Shown: piece by piece, positions 44,236 to 53,392 of the stretch
Layout: each line of letters opens with the position of its first letter
Position numbering within the stretch: the stretch's first letter is position 1
From: Sporosarcina thermotolerans
Lineage (GTDB): Bacteria > Bacillota > Bacilli > Bacillales_A > Planococcaceae
Assembly (NCBI RefSeq): GCF_030067815.1
Contig: NZ_CP125968.1
Location: 2,844,001-2,908,000 of the forward strand
Length of the DNA: 64,000 nt
Direction of reading: 5' to 3'
Translations under genes and position numbers: made by a program
Notes under the pieces: generated by a model
Seen by the model: only the letters and a program-made list of their open reading frames with translations
Told to the model about the DNA's origin: nothing
Databases searched by the model: none

Positions 44236-44690
44236 GTGGCTATAGGCGCTGATTCTAATTCAAGAATCGCGTCTTTTTATTTTTATTGATTGGAAGGATG
44301 GTTCCCTCAAATAATGTGCGAATTATGCATAGGTAACGCTCCCTTAAAATTCCTTTAAGCTATTATATCATGAGTGTTACACCTGATTTCAAAATCTTCA
44401 TTTAAAACAAAAAAACACACCTTCACAAACCAAAGAAGATGCATGACTACCGCAACTCAATATTCAAAAGTTACAACAACCCTGCTAAATTCCTCCTATC
44501 TTTTGATGATGGCTGGTACACTAATCTATAGAATGGAAATCGAATTCGTTACATGAAGTGCCAAATTGTTTTCATAAAAATTAAAAAAGCATATTATAGC
44601 TGTTAGACGGTACTTTTCTTGTTCAACTATTGGAGTAGGATTGTTCTATAAGAAGAACGGAATTGTTATCAAAAGCAAAATTGAAGGGGG
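44236..44690. other. Intergenic region, no gene seen
   Basis: Begins with the terminator of the DUF3888 gene (44242-44283) and continues with AT-rich sequence. One 60-codon open stretch on the plus strand (44374-44556) has no ribosome binding site and an unlikely composition. No element copy is recognised. Confidence 0.6.
44242..44283 (+). terminator. Terminator of DUF3888-like gene
   Basis: GGCGCTGATTCT, a short loop, AGAATCGCGTC then TTTTTATTTTT; imperfect stem, eight bases after the stop codon. Confidence 0.7.
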
Positions 44691-44699
44691 ATGGGAGTT

Positions 44700-45263
44700 T
44701 TGAAACGACAATCTGTTTTGCTTATTAGACTCTTGATCATGATGACCATTGTACTCCTGCTGACGGGCTGCAGCAAGACAAGTACGGATATCGATGAGTA
44801 CCTGAACACGGGTACCGCAATGGATGCGGAAGCAAAAGACGTGATGCCCGCTCTTGACGAATTGCCAACATACAAGGACATCGAATACCGACATACGCAA
44901 AAAAAGATATTCTTCTTCGAGGCCAACTCGGTAGTGCTTGTGATCGAATATGACATGCAAACCTATGAAAGAGAAAAAGGGAAACTCGCAGAAGACTACG
45001 TGATCTCCAACCTAAAAGCCACGTCTGAAACGAGCGTTGATACAAGTAGTCCGGATGTTGATTTCTCACTAAACAGCTATGTGTTCCGAGTGTTGGAAGG
45101 AAACGGCTATCTGAAATCCTTTGGGATGATTGGTACTTCCGATGAACACCAACGTATCGCGTATTTGTACTTCTATGATTTTGATTTGGACCAAATTGGC
45201 GAACCAGATGACAGAAACCGCATGTCTAAATTCGTGAAAAGCTATTTCGAATATGATTTCTGA
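44700..45263 (+). CDS. Putative lipoprotein
   Basis: About 187 residues from a TTG at 44700 (AAGGGGG nine bases before), or 190 from the ATG at 44691. The signal peptide RLLIMMTIVLLLTGC has a perfect lipobox LTGC. The mature region carries IEYRHTQKKIFFFEANSVVL, VIEYDMQTYEREKGKL and a C-terminal beta-rich half with FGMIGTSDEHQRIAYLYFYD. No family can be named with confidence. It lies alone in the accessory zone, and its codon use appears less AT-rich than that of the neighbouring small genes. Confidence 0.78.
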   Translation: MKRQSVLLIRLLIMMTIVLLLTGCSKTSTDIDEYLNTGTAMDAEAKDVMPALDELPTYKDIEYRHTQKKIFFFEANSVVLVIEYDMQTYEREKGKLAEDYVISNLKATSETSVDTSSPDVDFSLNSYVFRVLEGNGYLKSFGMIGTSDEHQRIAYLYFYDFDLDQIGEPDDRNRMSKFVKSYFEYDF

Positions 45264-45413
45264 TGTCTTATTGCAAGTATTCCTATTTCTATATACCTTG
45301 TAATTAAACCATCTCTGAAACAATTCGAAATTCAACGAGGATCTTGCACCTCACACTTACTGAGAGGAGAATTTCAACTTCCGCGGTTAGTGAAAATGGG
45401 GCGCAATTCATCT

Positions 45414-45716
45414 TCAGTTATCTCGCCTAATAATTTGATATTCCCTGTCACTTTTTAGAGCAATAATGATACCAGTAAGAATCACAAAAATTAACATTCC
45501 TAAACTAACAACCCCTATCCCCATTCCCACCCAAGAACCTATAATAATAGAGACAAATAAAACCACTAAAAAGGCAATTAAGCAAATTAATAATGACCGT
45601 TCATTTTTTTGTCTTAAACTTTTAGATACTAAAAAGACAACTAAATTTACAGCAATTCCAAAACCAATAGGCAATAAAATATCCATTATAAAACCTCCAA
45701 AGTCCCGGTTGGACAA
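45414..45716 (-). CDS. Small membrane protein
   Basis: A 100-residue protein with three hydrophobic helices (ILLPIGFGIAVNLVVFLVSK; LLICLIAFLVVLFVSIIIGS; GIGVVSLGMLIFVILTGIII) and charged ends. The start region overlaps a 24-base piece of the DUF3888 gene (45706-45729), so the first residues (MSNRDFGG) may derive from a recombination junction; an internal ATG (MDILLPIGFG) after AGGTTTTATA or GGAGGTTTTATA is the more credible start at 45689. Function unknown. Confidence 0.6.
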   Translation of the reverse strand: MSNRDFGGFIMDILLPIGFGIAVNLVVFLVSKSLRQKNERSLLICLIAFLVVLFVSIIIGSWVGMGIGVVSLGMLIFVILTGIIIALKSDREYQIIRRDN

Positions 45717-45729
45717 TCCTTGATATTAT
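45706..45729 (+). pseudogene. 24-base fragment of the DUF3888 gene
   Basis: GGTTGGACAATCCTTGATAT then TATG is identical to bases inside the DUF3888 gene (about 43959-43982), directly abutting unrelated sequence on both sides. Confidence 0.75.
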
Positions 45730-45765
45730 GTACATTTATTCAGCTACTGGTCCGTTTGTTAAAAG

Positions 45766-46320
45766 TCAATTACTTGTTTGAATTTCCTCAATTACATCCC
45801 CTTCAAAAGAAATCGCCATGATGGTAGCACCTAAAAGTTCCTCTCCATTTGAAATTAGGAACCAAAAACTATCATCATCATTATTATATTTTCTTACTGT
45901 AGCTTGATATTTTATTCCGTTCTTTGTAATAACATTAACTCTTTCTATCTTAGGGTCGGTTATTTTCCCTCTTAGTAAATCTGTATAATTCGATAAATTA
46001 TCTCGCAGATCTAAATGTCCCCAATTTACCTTTGATTCCTCTAACAGATACAAACTTCCTCCGTTAATTATCTCCCAACCTAAAAGTCCTTTTTTTAAGA
46101 GTACACTCCCAAATGAAGATTCTTCACCACGACCCCATTCATAAAACGCTACCGCGCTATTTTTTTCAAGTAGTTCAATATGGGCTACCCTTAACTCTGG
46201 TTTCTCTAATGAAACAACAACTTTTCTAATTTCAACCATATCGTCTTTGGATGCTACATTTAAAAGATAAATACCTACAACACTAACAATAAATACAAGT
46301 ATTATTATTATTTTCTTCAC
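45766..46320 (-). CDS. Anchored exported protein, paralogue of the 40296 gene product
   Basis: A 184-residue protein with N-terminal anchor (KKIIIILVFIVSVVGIYLLN) and an extracytoplasmic domain. Shared with the 40296 product are LLGWEIINGGSLYLLEESKV, a LRGKITDPKIERVNVITKNG segment and FWFLISNGEELLGATIMAI. The genes differ strongly otherwise, so the duplication is old or they arrived separately. AAAGGGGATTTGTACAGTGAA precedes the start. Last accessory gene before the HTH gene at 46573. Function unknown. Confidence 0.72.
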   Translation of the reverse strand: MKKIIIILVFIVSVVGIYLLNVASKDDMVEIRKVVVSLEKPELRVAHIELLEKNSAVAFYEWGRGEESSFGSVLLKKGLLGWEIINGGSLYLLEESKVNWGHLDLRDNLSNYTDLLRGKITDPKIERVNVITKNGIKYQATVRKYNNDDDSFWFLISNGEELLGATIMAISFEGDVIEEIQTSN

Positions 46321-46572
46321 TGTACAAATCCCCTTTGAATTACCACAATATATCCAACCTGTAAACTTTAATTAAGGTAGCAACATCTTTTTTAGAGCTG
46401 ATATTGATGCCGATTACCACTACCTTAAAAATCCATTAGTCATTTATTATAACATGAATCAACCTTTCAATTTCAAAAGGTTCAGTCAAAAGCAATAAAT
46501 ATACTTTCTAAACCAAGGATGGAAGACATTACGGCTACCCAGTCATTCAGCAGAGGCTAAGCTATATCCTTT

Positions 46573-47358
46573 TCAGTTCCATACCGGCTTATCATATAGC
46601 ATGAAAATGTCCTTGAAATATGTTTCATCGATCAATTTATCTAAAACACCCTTGAAATACCCCGGCAAATTATGGATTACTTTCTTCTTCGTTGCCATCA
46701 CTGTGATCATCAATGCACGATAAGCAAGGTCTTCGAATACATGTCCATCTTCTTGATAAATTTCATATTTCATCATCCGTCCGGAGATAGCCCTGTGAAT
46801 TCCGAAGAACTCACGGGCTAATTTACTTTCACCAATTGTTCCAGCAAGCAAATCTTTCATCCGACCAAATAGACTTGTGGATAACCTTGACGGTTCTTGC
46901 TGAGACGTGTAGTTAAGATCTTTAGATTTTAATAGAGATTTAGAAAGAAGAGCTTGACCCTCTGAAATCCCCTTGGTTTCCTCGTCCTCATGCGGTTTGT
47001 CGTCATGGTCACGGTCGTCCATTTTCCCCTGTTCATCGAAAGGCAAAATGATGTAAATGTTAGCGCCGAGTCCGCTCATTACTGGGCGGATAAAGTGGAT
47101 TTTATCAATGATGCCTAAGCTTACAAGCTTGCTTATGGCGCGCCTCACCGTCACGTTCGCTTTACCGATAATCTCCTCGATTGTTCTGTGTTTCAAATGT
47201 GCTGCGCCATATTTTACCGAATACCGACGAATCACTTCGAGAACCTGACGATCTGATTTCGTCAGTTCATCCCAATGTTTCATTAAATGCTGTTCGGTAG
47301 CTGCGTCCATTTCTTCAATTGTTGAGAAGCGTGCGTATTCCTTTAGATAGTATGTCAT
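46573..47358 (-). CDS. Winged-helix DNA-binding protein
   Basis: A 261-residue protein. The N-terminal half contains a winged helix-turn-helix (RTIEEIIGKANVTVRRAISK, residues about 60-80, with LVSLGIIDKIHF as the third helix and wing). An acidic linker (DDRDHDDKPHEDEETKG) is followed by a C-terminal helical domain (LAYRALMITVMATKKKVIHN). Such architecture occurs in plasmid/phage replication-initiation-like proteins and in chromosomal Bacillus proteins of unknown role. GGGGGAGTCATGA precedes the ATG. Single gene; its position at the border of the accessory zone may mean it belongs to mobile DNA, but this is not shown. Confidence 0.75.
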   Translation of the reverse strand: MTYYLKEYARFSTIEEMDAATEQHLMKHWDELTKSDRQVLEVIRRYSVKYGAAHLKHRTIEEIIGKANVTVRRAISKLVSLGIIDKIHFIRPVMSGLGANIYIILPFDEQGKMDDRDHDDKPHEDEETKGISEGQALLSKSLLKSKDLNYTSQQEPSRLSTSLFGRMKDLLAGTIGESKLAREFFGIHRAISGRMMKYEIYQEDGHVFEDLAYRALMITVMATKKKVIHNLPGYFKGVLDKLIDETYFKDIFMLYDKPVWN

Positions 47359-47568
47359 TCATGACTCCCCCTTCACCATCTATATAGATAGAAAAGATCA
47401 AAAGGGATACTCAACTTGGAATGTTTTTTAAAACAGGCCTAAATGCTCATTTCGATCAACAATGGGACGAGCAGCAACGATTCCTGAACCTACTCTCGGA
47501 TTTCCCTAGCGCAAGTTTTTTGACGGTTAGTTGATATCGTCATTTAAAATTAGGTATACGAGTACACA

Positions 47569-47604
47569 AAAAAACAGGCGAAGGAAATTCCCTCCGCCTG
47601 TCAA
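47569..47604 (-). terminator. Terminator of pssA
   Basis: Minus strand GACAGGCGGAGGGAAT, a loop, TTCCTTCGCCTGTTTTTTTG, directly after the pssA stop codon. The rest of 47359-47606 holds no gene. Confidence 0.88.
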
Positions 47605-47606
47605 TG

Positions 47607-48139
47607 TTATACTTTAGCAATACGGATATTACTTATCATCGCAAATCCAAGAACGACCATGATGATTACGAAAAACTGAGGTCCGATGTATGGACTCAGG
47701 AAGTAACATAATGTTAAGAGTACACCCGCCACTGTAATCGGCACACCATAAAACGCACCGTCGAATTCCTTGACGTTATATCGAGCTAATCTGATAGCAC
47801 CCGCAACAATATAAAATACAGTAGCTGCAATCCCTACCCATAGCATCTCGGATAAGTCAGTCATATAGATTAGAAGCGCCGGGCAACACCAAAAGAAACT
47901 AAATCGCTTAACGAATCAAGTTCTTTACCGAACAAAGACTCGGAATGGAAATGACGTGCGACCATTCCATCGAAACGATCGAAAAGAGCAGCGAGGAAGA
48001 TGAAAACTAAACTCATATGACTAAGTTCACGTGCAATAAGGATAATCGCTATTATTCCAAAGCTGAGATTTATAACAGTAATTGCATTAGCCAATTGACC
48101 TTTAATTTTAGTATAATCTAAGTATCTCGATAAAAACAT
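47607..48139 (-). CDS. pssA: CDP-diacylglycerol-serine O-phosphatidyltransferase (frameshifted)
   Basis: A membrane enzyme that makes phosphatidylserine, about 177 residues when restored. The CDP-alcohol phosphatidyltransferase motif is complete: DRFDGMVARHFHSESLFGKE then LDSLSD (DxxDGxxAR...GxxxDxxxD). The frame breaks near 47880, in a run of C (GTTGCCCGG should be GTTGCCCCGG), between SFGVA and PALLIYMTDLSEM. Several membrane helices follow. Divergent from psd, which decarboxylates its product, so the two together make phosphatidylethanolamine. The homopolymer indel points to a sequencing error. Confidence 0.92.
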
Positions 48140-48195
48140 AATGATTCCTCCATCTTAGTATGGTTGATTTATTTAAAGCATTGGAGACTGATGGA

Positions 48196-48987
48196 ATGAA
48201 AAAAGCATTGTTCAAATACTTTGTAGAACTAACCGGGCATCCTGTTTCTTCTTCGCTATTAAAGTCCGTGACAAGCTCTCGGTTTAGTCGAAAGCTGATA
48301 AAACCTTTCGCTCGGACATATACTATCAATGAGGAAGAAGCTGAGTTTCCTATTGAACATTATGATAGCCTTCAAGCCTATTTTACGCGAAATTTAAAAC
48401 AAGGTGCACGTCCAATCGACTTTCAAGATGAAATATTGATATCCCCGGTAGATGGAATTCTGAGTGCTTCCGGTACAATCGAGCGAGATCAGACTTTCAT
48501 GATCAAAGATTATCTATATAGTATAAAACAAATTTTGGGAGATGACCAGATAGCAAATGTCTATGAAGGTGGATTCTTTTATGTATTTTACCTTTCACCA
48601 AGAGATTATCATCATTTCCACTATCCATACGACGGCAAATTGTTATCTCGATACGCTCTTGGCACAACTTCATTTCCAGTAAATGATTTAGGGCTGCGTC
48701 TTGGCAATCAACCTTTCGCTACAAATTATCGGCTCATTTCTGAACTATCGACTTCGCACGGCAAAATCGCAATGATTAAGGTGGGTGCCCTTAATGTCAA
48801 TAGCATCCACATAAATGATTCATCGAAGGAATGCCGAAAAGGAGAGGAGTTCGGTTACTTTTCTTTTGGTTCTACAGTCATTTTATTACTTGAGAATAAA
48901 AACGCATTCCAATCTACCATCTCGACAAATTCTGAGGTAAGATTGGGACAGTCGATTGGAGAATGGAAGCTTACTCCCCGCACCTAA
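48196..48987 (+). CDS. psd: Phosphatidylserine decarboxylase proenzyme
   Basis: A 263-residue Psd. The self-cleavage site that creates the pyruvoyl group is FGST (in YFSFGSTVILLLE), a variant of the usual LGST; other family motifs are ISPVDGILSASG, YLSPRDYHHFHYPYDG and the glycine-rich GALNVNSI. The proenzyme is cleaved into beta and alpha chains. The start is the ATG at 48196 behind GGAGACTGATGGA; a possible ATG at 48160 has no ribosome binding site. Divergent from pssA: the enzyme acts on its product at the membrane. Confidence 0.93.
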   Translation: MKKALFKYFVELTGHPVSSSLLKSVTSSRFSRKLIKPFARTYTINEEEAEFPIEHYDSLQAYFTRNLKQGARPIDFQDEILISPVDGILSASGTIERDQTFMIKDYLYSIKQILGDDQIANVYEGGFFYVFYLSPRDYHHFHYPYDGKLLSRYALGTTSFPVNDLGLRLGNQPFATNYRLISELSTSHGKIAMIKVGALNVNSIHINDSSKECRKGEEFGYFSFGSTVILLLENKNAFQSTISTNSEVRLGQSIGEWKLTPRT

Positions 48988-49021
48988 GAATCACGGAAAT
49001 CTTCACAAGAAGGGGAAAGAT

Positions 49022-49510
49022 ATGCTACAATTCAATGATTTTATTCTTCATTATGGTTATTTTGCTGTTTACTTCTTTTTAGCTTTAGGCATATTCGGAT
49101 TACCCCTTCCCGACGAACTCGTAGTTGCATTCATTGGACATTTAACTTCGATTGGGACATTAAATTATCCTGCCGCATTAATTATTACCATTTTAGGTGT
49201 GATGACAGGAACAGTTTTCACCTATGCTTTGGGTAGAAATCTAGGAAAGCCTTTATTGACTAAATATGGAAAATGGTTCAGACTATCCCCTAACCGGCTT
49301 CAGCGTGTGGATCGATGGTTTGAAAAATATGGACCATGGGCAGTAACTTTGGGGTATTTTGTACCTGGGATGAGACATATCATCTGTTATTTATCAGGAA
49401 GTGCTGAAATGGATATGCGGCGATATTTGATTTTCGCATCAATTGGTACTGGTGTTTCAACGGTTATTTGTTTATCAATTGGTTATTGGATCAAATTTCC
49501 ATTTCAGTAA
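49022..49510 (+). CDS. DedA family membrane protein
   Basis: A 162-residue DedA/SNARE-associated (VTT) protein with about five helices. Conserved family patterns are FGLPLPDELVVAFIGHL (E and G positions), GVMTGTVFTYALGRNLGKP and the basic-acidic loop WFEKYGPWAVTLGYFVPGMR with the G/R-containing 'F.PG.R' motif. DedA proteins are proton-coupled and UptA-like members flip undecaprenyl phosphate; others flip phosphatidylethanolamine. The ATG at 49022 follows AGAAGGGGAAAGAT. It is 34 bases after psd and probably co-transcribed; a role in handling psd-derived lipid is speculation. Confidence 0.88.
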   Translation: MLQFNDFILHYGYFAVYFFLALGIFGLPLPDELVVAFIGHLTSIGTLNYPAALIITILGVMTGTVFTYALGRNLGKPLLTKYGKWFRLSPNRLQRVDRWFEKYGPWAVTLGYFVPGMRHIICYLSGSAEMDMRRYLIFASIGTGVSTVICLSIGYWIKFPFQ

Positions 49511-49525
49511 ATAAAGAAGCGATTT

Positions 49526-49562
49526 AGCGAAGGTACCCTTTGGTTGGGTACCTTCATTTTTT
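49526..49562 (+). terminator. Terminator of psd-dedA
   Basis: GCGAAGGTACCC, a short loop, GGGTACCTTC then ATTTTTTATC; stem of ten pairs, about 16 bases after the dedA stop. Confidence 0.88.
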
Positions 49563-49625
49563 ATCATCCTATAATTGATAACTCTTGGACTTCCTATTAT
49601 TCAGATATAAATAGCCATTCTTTAT

Positions 49626-49640
49626 CGATAATTATTATAA
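49626..49640. promoter_or_regulatory. PerR box upstream of catalase
   Basis: CGATAATTATTATAA matches the PerR consensus TTATAATNATTATAA at 12 of 14 defined positions. It lies 80 bases upstream of the catalase gene, as in other Bacillales katA promoters. A second palindrome (GTAGTA..TACTAC) lies at 49646-49663. Confidence 0.8.
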
Positions 49641-49719
49641 ATAACTGTAGTATTCATATACTACATATGCTATAGTTGGAGGTGAAGATACAAGACTATT
49701 AGTCAAGGAGGCATTATCA

Positions 49720-51210
49720 ATGACGAATAATGATAATCATTCTCAAAGAAGGTTGACTACCGCAGCTGGTGCTCCAGTAGTCGACAACCAAAACTCTATG
49801 ACAGCAGGTCCACGCGGTCCAGTCCTTTTACAGGATGTATGGCTACTTGAAAAACTTGCCCACTTTGATCGCGAAGTCATTCCTGAGCGCCGCATGCACG
49901 CAAAAGGTTCAGGTGCATATGGAACATTTACGGTAACTAATGATATTTCTAAATATACAAAGGCCAAGCTCTTCTCTGAAGTTGGAAAACAAACAGAGAT
50001 GTTTGCCCGCTTCTCTACTGTAGCCGGCGAACGTGGTGCGGCTGATGCTGAACGTGATATCCGTGGTTTCGCTCTTAAGTTCTATACAGAAGAAGGTAAC
50101 TGGGATTTAGTCGGAAACAACACACCGGTTTTTTTCTTCAGGGATCCACTTCAATTCCCTGACTTGAACCATGCCGTTAAACGGGATCCACGTACAAATA
50201 TGCGTAGTGCAACAAACAACTGGGATTTCTGGACATCCCTGCCTGAGGCACTACACCAAATTACAATCGTCATGAGTGACCGCGGAATTCCACAAACATA
50301 TCGTCATATGCATGGATTCGGCAGCCACACATACAGTATGATCAATGCTGATAACGAGCGTGTATGGATCAAGTTCCATTTCCGTTCCCAACAAGGAATT
50401 GAAAATCTGACTGACGAACAAGCTACAGAGTTGATCGGTACTGACCGTGAAACACACCAACGCGACCTGCTTGAAGCAATCGACAATGGGGACTTCCCGA
50501 AATGGAAGATGTATATCCAAGTAATGACAGAGGACGAAGCATTGAACATGCCTTATAATCCATTTGACTTAACTAAAGTTTGGTATAAAGGTGACTTCCC
50601 TCTTATTGAAGTTGGTGAGTTCGAATTGAATCGTAATCCTAACAACTACTTTGCAGAAGTTGAACAAGCAGCATTTACTCCTGCAGCTATCGTGCCTGGG
50701 ATCGGTTTCTCACCAGATAAGATGTTGCAAGCAAGATTGTTCTCATATGGCGACGCACAAAGATACCGTCTTGGTGTAAACCATCACCAAATTCCTGTAA
50801 ACGCACCGAAGTGCCCATTCCATAGTTTCCACCGCGATGGAGCAATGCGTGTTGACGGAAATCACGGAGGCAGAACTTCTTATGAGCCAAATAGCTTCGG
50901 CGAATGGAGAGAGCAACCGGACTTCAAAGAGCCACCACTTAAAGTATATGGAGATGCCGCACATTGGGATTTCCGTGAAGACGATGATGACTACTTCACA
51001 CAACCTGGTAAATTGTTCAACTTGATGGACGATGATCAGAAGGAAAGACTTTTCGGAAATACTGCACGTAATTTAGGTGATGCACCTAAGGAAATTAAGT
51101 ACAAACATATTCGACACTGCTATCTTGCTGATCCGGCTTACGGAGAAGGAGTCGCGAATGCATTAGGCATTCCGATGAGTGATGTTTTAGAACAAGAAAC
51201 TGTAAAATAA
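49720..51210 (+). CDS. katA: Heme catalase
   Basis: A 496-residue monofunctional clade 3-type catalase that dismutates hydrogen peroxide. Active-site His is in [20 protein letters not shown], Asn in [24 protein letters not shown]/heme segment in [15 protein letters not shown], and heme-binding Tyr in [17 protein letters not shown]. Normal length and intact. TCAAGGAGGCATTATCA gives a strong ribosome binding site. Peroxide induction through PerR is expected from the box at 49626. Single-gene unit with its own terminator. Confidence 0.97.
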   Translation: MTNNDNHSQRRLTTAAGAPVVDNQNSMTAGPRGPVLLQDVWLLEKLAHFDREVIPERRMHAKGSGAYGTFTVTNDISKYTKAKLFSEVGKQTEMFARFSTVAGERGAADAERDIRGFALKFYTEEGNWDLVGNNTPVFFFRDPLQFPDLNHAVKRDPRTNMRSATNNWDFWTSLPEALHQITIVMSDRGIPQTYRHMHGFGSHTYSMINADNERVWIKFHFRSQQGIENLTDEQATELIGTDRETHQRDLLEAIDNGDFPKWKMYIQVMTEDEALNMPYNPFDLTKVWYKGDFPLIEVGEFELNRNPNNYFAEVEQAAFTPAAIVPGIGFSPDKMLQARLFSYGDAQRYRLGVNHHQIPVNAPKCPFHSFHRDGAMRVDGNHGGRTSYEPNSFGEWREQPDFKEPPLKVYGDAAHWDFREDDDDYFTQPGKLFNLMDDDQKERLFGNTARNLGDAPKEIKYKHIRHCYLADPAYGEGVANALGIPMSDVLEQETVK

Positions 51211-51211
51211 G

Positions 51212-51262
51212 AAAACGCCAACGTACGGGGAGCCTCTCCCCTATCGTTGGCGTTTTCTTTAA
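51212..51262 (+). terminator. katA terminator
   Basis: GAAAACGCCAACG, then CGTTGGCGTTTTC with an inner GGGGAG/CTCCCC-like stem, followed by TTTAATTAT; directly after the stop codon. Confidence 0.92.
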
Positions 51263-51362
51263 TTATCTTCTTGCCAAATAATTGGCCCGCATGGAATAAA
51301 ACCCTCTTCCACTTCATATCCTAACAGTTATAGAAAGTTACAAAACAGGAGAGATGATGAAG

Positions 51363-51701
51363 ATGGAAACAGCAAAAACTCTTCCACAATCCAAGGATCG
51401 ATTATTGAATACATGTTTTCTTCTTTTTTGTTTATGTTTGATGGATGCCCTCTTCACTGATCTTGGATTGCGCAATGGTCATATCCAAGAATCGAATCCA
51501 TTCGTTAGATACATATACGATTTAAGCATTGTTCTTTTTTATTTTGTAAAATTAAGTCTGCCATTTTTCTTATTCACATTAATGCGTTTCGTAAAACCAT
51601 CATCTAATTTGAAAAACTTAATCGTCATAGCGATTATCGTCTATGTTGTGGTAATTAGCATTCATATTTCCTGGATTGTAATTATGACAGCTTTCATTTA
51701 G
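51363..51701 (+). CDS. DUF5658-like membrane protein
   Basis: About 112 residues with three hydrophobic segments. LMDALFTDLGLRNGHIQESNPFVR after the first helix has the pattern 'D...T..L...G...E.NP' shared by DUF5658-type proteins; written here in one piece for the motif only up to LMDALFTDLGLRNG, followed by HIQESNPFVR. The start is one of three close ATGs (51354, 51357, 51363); spacing from AGGAGAG favours the last. Function unknown. It is convergent with the DUF368 gene, whose end overlaps it by eight bases. Confidence 0.7.
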   Translation: METAKTLPQSKDRLLNTCFLLFCLCLMDALFTDLGLRNGHIQESNPFVRYIYDLSIVLFYFVKLSLPFFLFTLMRFVKPSSNLKNLIVIAIIVYVVVISIHISWIVIMTAFI

Positions 51702-52511
51702 ATGAAGGACTTGCTGAATTGAAGATATTGGCAACAATCAGCCCCGTGATGAGTGCAATAATGCTCATCACGAACGGGGTTCCGCTTTCCGGTATCCCAG
51801 GATAGATGACAAATATTGATCCAATGATCAAACCAATAATGCTTGCGAATGTTGCATAGGTATAGTTTTCCAACAGAAAACGAATTACTTTACTGCTGAC
51901 AATAAAACCAACTATAACACCAGTCCCAATGACAATGATAATGGGGATGTTGAGCGTAGAAAGCGCATTGATCGCAGTCGAATATACACCAAGCAGGAGT
52001 AAGATAAAAGAGCCGCTAACACCAGGTAAGAGCATTGCCATGCTACCTAACCATCCTGCAAAGAAAAGGCCCAACACATTTTTCAACGTCAATGAAGTAA
52101 TTACTGTAGAATCAGCCGGACTTATAAAGAAGTCGAAGCAAGAGCTGCCCCAACAACAAGCAACAAGATATAATGTCCAAACTTAAAATTCTTTTTCATA
52201 CCCGCCTGTTTCGAGATGAACGGAATAACACCGATGATCAGTCCAAGAAAGAAGAATTGCGTAGGCTGATGATAATTTTTTAATAAGAAGTCGATTACCC
52301 GACTAAAGAGCAATAATGTAAGACCAATGCCAATAGCAAGCGGCATTAAAAATCCAATATGTTTTTTCCAGTCCCGGCTGAAAAATCCGCTGATCGCGGT
52401 TAATAACCGATCATATATACCAAGTATGAACGCTATTGTTCCTCCGCTCACGCCTGGAATCAAGTCGCTGATTCCCATTAAGAATCCACGATAAATATTT
52501 TTCCATTCCAT
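51694..52511 (-). CDS. DUF368 membrane protein, PopT-like (frameshifted)
   Basis: A polytopic membrane protein of about 272 residues with the duplicated DUF368 motif: SDLIPGVSGGTIAFILGIYD in the first half and AMLLPGVSGSFILLLLGVYS in the second. The family (DUF368/PopT) has been linked to recycling of undecaprenyl phosphate across the membrane. The frame changes near 52130, between GAALAST and FFISPADSTVITS. The start ATG at 52511 (MEWKNIYRGFLMGI) follows GGAGGAAATGGATTT. With DedA at 49022, two candidate lipid-carrier translocases lie within 4 kb. The indel is probably a sequencing error. Confidence 0.88.
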
Positions 52512-52693
52512 AAATCCATTTCCTCCAGTATTATTTCTGTGATAGTAGTATACCATTTACCCATTGTCGACAACCATTTAAAGTACAGTAGGACTATTTT
52601 TATTTTTCTCACATATGTATGGTTGACTTTACATATTGTAAAGTGTACTATACACACAAGTGATAGTTTCCATTCAGCAGAGGAGGCTTCGAT

Positions 52694-52894
52694 TTGATTA
52701 AAAATCGTGTGAAAGAGCTACGGGCACGTTTTGATATTACGCAAGGTGAATTGGCAGATTTAGTTGGTGTGACGAGACAAACAATTGTCGCGTTGGAAAA
52801 AGGGAGTTACACCCCTTCCCTGCTTTTAGCTATGAACCTGGCTGAAGTTTTCAAACTGCCGATCGAGGAAATATTTTCGAAGGAGGAGAGTTGA
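52694..52894 (+). CDS. Cro/C1-type HTH regulator (small)
   Basis: A 66-residue protein that is almost entirely an Xre-type helix-turn-helix: TQGELADLVGVTRQTIVALE is the HTH, followed by KGSYTPSLLLAMNLAEVFKL and IEEIF. The start is a TTG behind AGAGGAGGCTTCGAT. This is the YozG/YvaO-like class of stand-alone HTH genes that in Bacillales precede small membrane proteins. It lies three bases before the next gene, and the three genes up to 53842 form one operon, presumably autoregulated. TTGACT..TTACATATTG-type promoter sequence lies about 60 bases upstream. Confidence 0.88.
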   Translation: MIKNRVKELRARFDITQGELADLVGVTRQTIVALEKGSYTPSLLLAMNLAEVFKLPIEEIFSKEES

Positions 52895-52897
52895 AAA

Positions 52898-53378
52898 ATG
52901 AAAATGAATATCGCTGTTTTTTTACGGATTATGTTGTTCATTTCACTATCTGTAATGGTTTACGATTATTTAAAGTTAGAGCAAAGTTTTATTCAGATGG
53001 AACGAGGGTTTATTGATGGATTCAGCTTGTACATCTCCCCATGGCCTGGTCTATTTGTCATAATAACCACCATACTTTTTAGTCGCCAACATTGTCCTAG
53101 TGATTATCGTTTGGAGAAATAAAAATGCCGATAAACGTTCATTTCTCACCTTCGAATATGATGTTTCTGACGAAAGGGCTGTCGGCAATACAAGAAAAGC
53201 AGTTAGTCATGCGTTTTCTATTCTACTTATCTATTCACTATTAATGATTGGATCATATATGTACATCCCAAATTATTTCGTCGACCATATTTGGTACCCA
53301 CTCTTTACAACTGCATCAATCCCTATTGTCGGATTGATTTCGTATCTCATTGTTTATAAAGTACTGCAATACAAGTGA
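52898..53378 (+). CDS. Membrane protein downstream of HTH gene (frameshifted)
   Basis: A membrane protein of about 159 residues when restored: two helices in the N-part (IAVFLRIMLFISLSVMVYDY and PGLFVIITTILF), then, in another frame from about 53080, VANIVLVIIVWRNKNADKRS, an EYDVSDERAVGNTRKAVSHA segment and two more helices. The layout (helix pair, DER motif, helix pair) is the same as in the next gene, and the break lies in a T-run (CTTTTTAG), so I read it as one gene with an indel. Possibly of the DUF2178 type; function unknown. Confidence 0.7.
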
Positions 53379-53392
53379 AAGGTGAGGTTTCT

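Noticed and set aside
44374..44556. 60-codon plus-strand frame
   Set aside because: No ribosome binding site, low-complexity composition, no supporting context.
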